A stretch of 24,935 bases of DNA, taken from assembly GCA_001642005.1 (NCBI GenBank), contig LWCA01000512.1, forward strand, positions 1 through 24,935, in the 5' to 3' direction. The notes under the pieces are model-generated. The model ran no database searches, had not been told where the DNA came from, and saw nothing but the letters and a program-made list of their open reading frames with translations. This document shows positions 18,511-24,935 of this stretch, piece by piece (within the stretch, counting starts at the first letter, position 1; each line of letters opens with the position of its first letter). The stretch comes from Intoshia linei (Eukaryota > Orthonectida > Rhopaluridae). The position numbers and the translations under genes were made by a program.

Positions 18511-21110
18511 CAACCTAAAAATCGTATTTTATTGATATTTTTAAAAGCCACCTTATTAATATCAAACATAATCAATAACATCAAAAAATGGTAAAAATAA
18601 ACATATAAGCTGTATTTGATAAATTACCAATTAAAACAACAAAAAAATGTAATCAAAAAAATATTTTAATATAAGGATTAATTGGATTTTGGTTGTTGTT
18701 TATTGGAAAGAATTTTATCATATCTAAGTTTTGTTAAAGATAAATGAAGTATTATGCAGGATCGTGTAAAAGGATAGGACCACATCACCCGGCCTACAGT
18801 CACAAGGGACTATTAGTTTAATTTATAATTATGTAATGTTAGAAAATATTATTTTAGTCATGACTCATGACCATTGCTATTTTCAACTGATATTTTTTAA
18901 TTTTTAGACAATAAACGATAAACTAAAGAATTTAGATAAATAAATAATAAATTATATTCCAATTTGAAAATAATTATAATTAATTTCATTTTTTAATGAA
19001 ATTTTAGTTTTAGTGTTCAGATTGAAATGGTTTATTTTAATTTTACTTTATGTAACCATGATGTTAGTGACTCAAAGGCAGATACGACCTAATGTTTTGA
19101 AAACTTCTTTGAGGCATCGAGGGCTCATTTTGGCAAATTGAAAATTAATAAATTACATTGAATTTTTGACTATATTAACTATTTTGTGTTTCTAGTTTAA
19201 GCTTTAAAACCCAGAGTCTGGACTCCAGACCCGTGGAAGGTTAGCTAGGGTTATATGGAATTTCGCGTTCATTGAAAAATAATTTTTATAGCATTTTATT
19301 TTATGTTACATTATTTTTATTTTCGAGTGGGCCTCCAACAGTCGAAATCTAATATTCGACTATACCAAAAGTCTTGCCTTGCTTATAGAAAAGTCACTGT
19401 ACATTGTATGTCTATTTGTTTGTCTGCAAATATTTATTTACAAAGTTAACAGTACCAAATGTTTAATAAAATATACATTCTAGGAAATTTTCTCTTGACA
19501 ATGTTTTATCATCAATATCATCTCAGACGTTTGCATCTTACATAGTCAAAAATACAAATTACATTTTTTGTACAATTTTATTACTTATTTTTAGCAAATT
19601 ATTTGACAAAATTGATTAATTATGTAAAAATACTAATAATAAAAAAAATAAATATATAATATTATAGATTATAAATAATATAAATAATATAATAATATAA
19701 ATAATAAATTATAATATTTCACGCCTACATTAATTCTGCTCAATATAATTAAGCATGAAAGCAACGGTGTCTTATAATACTGCACTCTTACACTCGTTTT
19801 GCTCTCAAATTTAACCTCAAATTAACTTTTAGTAACTATTTAATGTAAATAATGTAGATGGATTAAAATAGACACTTTAAAACAAAATGTGTTTTACAAA
19901 CAACGATATACAAAATACATGGTATAATTATAATAATGTGATAATACAACCGCAAATTTAGAATTTTAATATGCCTATTTCTTAAATATAATGTATATAT
20001 TATTACTAAAAAGTAACTCCGATAAGTGAATATTAACTAATAAGATGCCAAATAGGGATTCGAGCTTTATACCTCATCAAAAACAATTATATGATTATAA
20101 TCACTCTAATCGTTAGACATCACAAGTGCGCTATATCAAAAATATATGTTCGAATCTCGAATTATACGATACATATATATAGGGTTACAAAAATAAATAT
20201 ACAATAATAGGGACTACAAACACATTATATGTTCAATTTTATTTTTTATACGTGTTTTATTATTATAAATTTGATTTTTCTTGGATACTAGCTACTTTAA
20301 AATATAAATGTATAAGAAAACGTTTGCCTTGGGCAAAGTTATTGTTAGTCGACATTGCAAAGCATATTAGTTTTAAATTAAATATAAACGAATAATCGCT
20401 CAACAACAATGATTGATATACCGTTGGGAACTGCTGATCTTGAGTTATTATTCGACTTGATGATTACTTGGTTAATTAAAAGAGTTATTAACAAGTTAAT
20501 ACTATGCGTGAGGTAATTTTACAATTTTATATATTTGTATAATTTTCTACAATATGCCCAATGGGCATTGGCTAGAATATAAAACACACTGCATTAACTA
20601 TAGTTAAATAGAAAAATAAGTCGAAAATGTTTATAACCATTTCAAGTCTTATTATATAGAAAATGAGAGTCGAAGAGGGGTTTCGTGTACTCTAAGTTTA
20701 GATCTGACTCGCGGTCTGTATTAGGGAACGGCTGAACAATTTAATGATTTATCTGTATTCAATTTAGTATTTTATAATTTTTAATAGTAATGGTTCACAT
20801 ATTGTCAGCGCAATTAAAAAATTACGATTAACAGTTTAACATGTACATAAATCATACTTATAAAACCCTACGATTATCTATTTTCTATATAAAGTTGTAT
20901 AAAAAGGTATTTTCACGACCAAAATCCCAGATTACCATTTTCTAAAAAATTAAAATTTTCCTAGAATTTAAAAACACATTACAGCTTATACATTTATCTC
21001 CAGTTAACGCTCACAAAAAATTTGAAATAAATAACGATCCTGGAATTATCGTTAAATATTATATCGAGCACGGGTGGGTAAGAATTCGAAGACGTCCACA
21101 TTTCTGAGGT
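18511..21110. other. Gene-poor AT-rich region
   Basis: No supported gene. It includes a near-palindrome GTCTGGACTCCAGAC (19216-19230), an AT-only tract near 19640-19712, a tRNA-like or SINE-like patch near 20056-20160 and a 35-codon frame from ATG 20409. None of these is enough for a gene call. Confidence 0.4.
19640..19712 (+). repeat. AT-only low-complexity tract
   Basis: Imperfect repeats of ATAAATAATAT and related words. It has no coding potential. Confidence 0.7.
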
Positions 21111-21444
21111 GGAAATTTTTGAGGATGACATTTTTTATACCCGTTAACATGAAAAACACTCTTTGAACTACAAGTCTTAAAATTTGAAATGTAAAAATTA
21201 TGATACTTTTTTTGCATAGAATTTTTTAAAGTATATTTGAATGCAACAAAATAGCATCTTTACGTTTAGAAACACAAATGAAATTTTATTGCCCAATATT
21301 TAATTTAATTTTTTAATTGTATTGTTTCAAATGGTTAATTAAAATTAAAAAATATAGCTTAGTCAAATCCTAATTTAAAACATGTAGTTCAAAGAATGTT
21401 TTTCATGTTAACGGGTATAAAAAACGTCATCCTTAGAAATTTCC
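21111..21444. mobile_element. 334-bp MITE with long (about 65-bp) inverted repeats
   Basis: The left arm (21111-21175) and right arm (21379-21444) are inverted copies with only a handful of differences, sharing TTTTTTATACCCGTTAACAT and the block CTTTGAACTACA. The centre is AT-rich and non-coding. The long arms and short middle fit a foldback or MITE. The superfamily is unclear and no certain target duplication was seen. Confidence 0.75.
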
Positions 21445-21539
21445 AACATCCCTGTCAAAAACGCATGGTAGCTTTTTGTCACCGAATATTTTTAAAATTA
21501 TAACTAAACCTTTACTTATAATTTCTAAATTAAAGATGG

Positions 21540-22839
21540 ATGGATCGAGGATCTTTTGTAAATAACGAACAACAACTTACATGAAAATTTCTTGTTCGTT
21601 AAAAAAAAGTTAACGAATAAACAAATTTATTTTTAATTAATTTATTTTTTTATAAAAATCACATATTGTTTTGGGTCTTTTTAATATAGTTTCTTTCACC
21701 GCTTTTAATGCGATTAAGCCATTCAAGTTATCAAAAATAAAGAATTTTTCTAGTTTATTAATACATTCTAGATATACTGTCATCTTCTATGTCGATTTCA
21801 CTACAGGTAGAATAATCAATGCTGTATTTATGATTGGTATTATCTTCTATGGGCGGTATCAAAGAATCTTTGAATTCATCATCACTATAGTCGTTTTCAT
21901 CATACGCAGAGAATTCATCTGTGACTTTTCCATTATTTTCTACAAGATTTATCACTATTTGATAAAACCTATGTTTAGAATTAGAATTTTTGAAAAACAG
22001 GCCTGTCTCATCGCAATTATAAATGTCCATAGGATTATATTTCTCTTCTTTACTTTTAAAAAAATCTGAAAAAGCTTCAAATTCACTTGTATTAACAAGA
22101 CCTGCCTCACCACTAATAACACGAGGATGAATATTATGACGTTTTTGAAAACAGGAAAACCAACTATTTGAAGCTTTGAAATTGGGTTTTTTTAGCCGTT
22201 TTTAGATTTTAAAAGCCATTGTTTGTCCTCAATATCATCTATTTTCATGTTTTAAAGAGTCTTTAAAATTTTATTAATCATACCAAGAGGCATGCCAAAT
22301 TTAATTTAAAGTTCTTTTTGAGTATATTTTGCACTATTCATTTCAGAAAAATTTATAACCTCTCTTTTCTTCTAATGTATTAATTTTGCTATTTTCTTTT
22401 TGATTGTTTCTCTTTAGCATCGTATTAGATTTTTTATTTATTTTTAAAAAAAGATGTAATCGTAAAATATTATTTATTTACAGTCATATTTATGTCAAAA
22501 AGTTTAGTTTAAGTTTTAATTTAATTTCAATATGAATCTTTATCAATTATTTTGGATCAATTCGCCAGACACCACTGGTGTCACACCAGTCGATAAAAGG
22601 ATACAATAATATTATGGTGATTAATAAGCTTATTATGGCATCATTGCATGTATACATGATGTTTAAAATTGTTCTAAAATAAAATAATTTTTTCTAATTT
22701 TTGAAAAAGTTTGTTCGTTAATAAATTTCATTTTTTATAGTACCAGTATACCCATAAATTATTAATATTTTTTTGTTCGTTAAAAGATAGGTTTATCATG
22801 TTTGTTAAATAAAGTGTTCGTTAAATTGAGGTTTGATTG
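21540..22839 (-). mobile_element. pogo/Tigger-family element remnant
   Basis: The right end on the minus strand starts CAATCAAACCTCAATTTAACG beside TA (22840-22841), with repeated (T)TAACGAAC words inward. The left end (21540-21605) has ATAACGAACAACAACTTACATG and TTGTTCGTTAA in mirrored order, so the inverted repeats are degenerate. The interior is a broken Tigger transposase. The exact left boundary is uncertain. Confidence 0.65.
21637..22420 (-). pseudogene. Broken Tigger/pogo transposase (CENP-B-like)
   Basis: From ATG 22420 the minus strand begins MLKRNNQKENSKINTLEEKR. After a frameshift it continues with VINFSEMNSAKYTQKEL, a stop, then IKFGMPLGMINKILK, the N-terminal helix-turn-helix typical of pogo/CENP-B proteins. 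Next come ASNSWFSCFQKRHNIHPRVI and SGEAGLVNTSEF, the second DNA-binding domain, then MDIYNCDETGLFFK, which contains the first catalytic Asp of DDE_1. Soon after, the sequence jumps to an acidic stretch (DENDYSDDEF) like a transposase C-terminus, followed by another frameshift. The middle of the catalytic domain, with the other two acidic residues, is deleted. Dead transposase; the family call is strong. Confidence 0.85.
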
Positions 22840-22841
22840 TA

Positions 22842-24875
22842 TTAACTTTACGATAGTATTATTGCAAAGTTTAATAGTTTGTAAATGTATGGCTCTTTAA
22901 AAATAACTAACACGATGGTTTTCAGTGAAAAATTCATGCGAAAAAACAATTTAATGTATAGAAAATTTTAAAAATGTTACTGTATTTGTTGGCTAGGGAA
23001 AACGTTATAGTCAAGTGGTTCAATTCAACTTAAATTTGTAGAAAAACTAATATACAATTTGTCGTATCTTAGACGTTTAAATTTGAATGACAAATTATTA
23101 ATTTTAAAACTGTTTTAGCCATTATTTTATCATTATTATTAATTTTTCTCAATGATTATGTAATTGAAAATAATTAAATATAACTAGAATCATTAAAATA
23201 AAATGAATTTATAAATTCATTTATATTTAGAATTTTGTAAAATTTAATTATATTTTAATTTTAAAAGTAATTTTACAAACAATAAATGCTAATGAATAAT
23301 GTTATCATTTGTAAAATGACAATTAAAAATTAACAATTAATTTATAATGCCGAATATAATGGTGTTTACTTAATGCAATAATATACCGAAAAATTTAATA
23401 ATTATTTATCGTACACATTTATACATGAAATCTTTAAAAAAACAGGATTCAAAATGCAAATCAAAGTTATGCCGTTAGGCCTCTAGGTAAATGTAATATT
23501 AATGTATTTATAATTATTGAAATAAATTGATTAAGCTATTAGTCAAGTCAAAATTGTTTATGTAAATAAAGAATAAACAATTAAGTTTTGATAATACATA
23601 TAACAACGTACGATACATGTATAATGAAATGAATATATTTTATTTCACTCGTTCTTAAACTTAAAAATTCGTCCATCTCTAAAAAATTTCTAAATGACGG
23701 GCGACTTAAGATTGGATTGTAAATTTAATTAACCAGTCGTCCTAGAATTTTAAAAATCAAATATAATACTATAATGGAATTTCATAATGTAATTTTCGAA
23801 ATTTTCCAAAATTTGATAAAATGAAAAATATATTCAATAATTAGGGAATTAAAAGGTGCTTTTTCCTCGGTTAATATAAAAAAAATTTTAGTCAAAGACT
23901 GCAAAAATTGATTCTCGTTAATGTACGATAAAAATTATGCCAATAAATATTTTGCAATTATTTTTTGATTGAAAATGAAAATTAAGAAAAATGACAGAAC
24001 AAAGATAGTGTGTTTTTTTGTTTCTGACGAAAGGTGTACAATTCCAAATGTAAAATTTAAAATACAGCACAAAGTAAATCATGTATATCAAGGTATTGTA
24101 GTTTAATTTTTTTGTGTTGTTACTTTATTGACATGTAAATTTAATTTTTAATAATCAAAATTCAAAATGTACTGTATTTATGATTTTTCGAATACTCAAA
24201 GTGTAATTAAATCGAATCTTAAATTGTGTAAAAACTTGACATTTTGACACTAATCCATGTTTTATTAATTATGAAATTATCAATATTTACAATAAATGAA
24301 TGTAATATTTTGTGTATTTCAAAAATAATTTTTTAGTTGTTGAGTAGTCAATCTGTCATCTGGTACTTGAGTTTCATGTAACAACTTTTGAATTGTAACA
24401 ACTTATTGTCTGAAAATTAACAAAAAAATAAACAACAGATTAGTGTCATAAATTTGTGTCTTAGTTTCATTGAATGTTTTAACTTATAAAAACTTGGAAA
24501 TTTTCTAAAAACTAGTTATCATATTTCAAATTTATTACATTAATATAAAATTTATTAAAATCAGTTAAAATCTTAAATATTAACACTTTAACTATTTATT
24601 AGTATACATTACGTAAATTATTATTAGTTACATATTGTATTTTAAACTTATTATTATATGTAAAACTTATTTTAACCAGAATTGTTTACTACACATTTCA
24701 AATTGAAAATTTAACACAAATCTACAATTAAATGGTGTTGAATACTAATTAATAATTAACTTTGAATTGATCCATTGGGTCTATTCTGATTCTCAATTGA
24801 CATATCACACTTGTATAATCAATTTAACCATTTTGAAACAGTCATTGTTAAACAGGGTTAGAGTTTCCCTTAGGG
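22842..24875. other. Gene-poor AT-rich region
   Basis: No open frame, repeat pair or RNA gene could be supported here. A nine-codon start-like string near 23454 was examined and rejected. Confidence 0.4.
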
Positions 24876-24935
24876 CAGTATTTCTTAACCGGGGGTGCAT
24901 AATCAATTTTTGGGGTGCACAGAGCTATTTTCAAT
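24876..24935 (+). mobile_element. 5' end of an R3-family hAT-like element, cut by the window edge
   Basis: CAGTATTTCTTAACCGGGGG, then TGCATAATCAATTTTTGGGGTGC and AGAGCTATTTTCAA, follows the same plan as the R3 start at 9857 (GGGGGTGCAATTTCAGAATAAGC...ATTTTCAA). Confidence 0.6.

Noticed and set aside
21671-22069. 132-codon plus-strand frame
   Set aside because: It is antisense to the Tigger transposase remnant, which has clear motifs on the minus strand.
23454-23493. Possible first exon of an Integrator subunit 11-like gene (MQIKVMPLG followed by CTAG|GTAAAT)
   Set aside because: The frame hits TAG before the donor, and no following exon of that family is seen in the remaining 1.4 kb. Nine residues are too few to trust.

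Overview
Organism. The window is eukaryotic and animal. It is very AT-rich with long gene-poor stretches. Its three intron-containing genes belong to metazoan families: an SLC4 bicarbonate transporter, an emerin-like LEM-domain protein and a LIM-homeodomain transcription factor. The rest is mostly decayed DNA transposons (hAT, pogo/Tigger, Helitron-like). The homeodomain and LIM domains are divergent and two introns are only 38 bp, which suggests a fast-evolving invertebrate. The sequence alone does not fix the phylum.

Layout. 1-2035: a decayed hAT transposase (minus) and otherwise featureless DNA. 2036-8005 (+): an SLC4 gene in four exons. Two introns are 38 bp, the third is 3.1 kb and filled with Helitron and hAT debris, and the last 2.4-kb exon encodes the whole membrane domain. 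8673-9325: a hAT element with a perfect 8-bp target duplication. 9590-11325 (-): a three-exon LEM-domain gene whose last exon supplies a single C-terminal membrane anchor across a transposon-filled intron. 12445-16224 (-): a four-exon LIM-homeobox gene of LHX1/5 type, with transposon copies in its two long introns. 16233-24935: intergenic or upstream DNA with a short MITE, a Tigger remnant and hAT ends, and no gene I can support.

How the genes were built. For each gene, GT-AG junctions with matching phases join open segments into one frame of exact codon multiples: 2808 nt (935 aa), 651 nt (216 aa) and 939 nt (312 aa). Known family motifs run unbroken across several of these junctions. All three genes have AATAAA or ATTAAA within about 25 nt of the stop. 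They share no evident pathway. The LIM-homeobox and LEM genes lie head to tail on the minus strand, and the SLC4 gene converges on them.

I found no sign of a novel multi-gene system. The most interesting material is the hidden gene structure (38-bp introns beside transposon-bloated ones, and a retained-intron stop that would release the LEM protein from the membrane), the unusual substitutions in the LIM-homeodomain protein, and the well-preserved nested transposon insertions.
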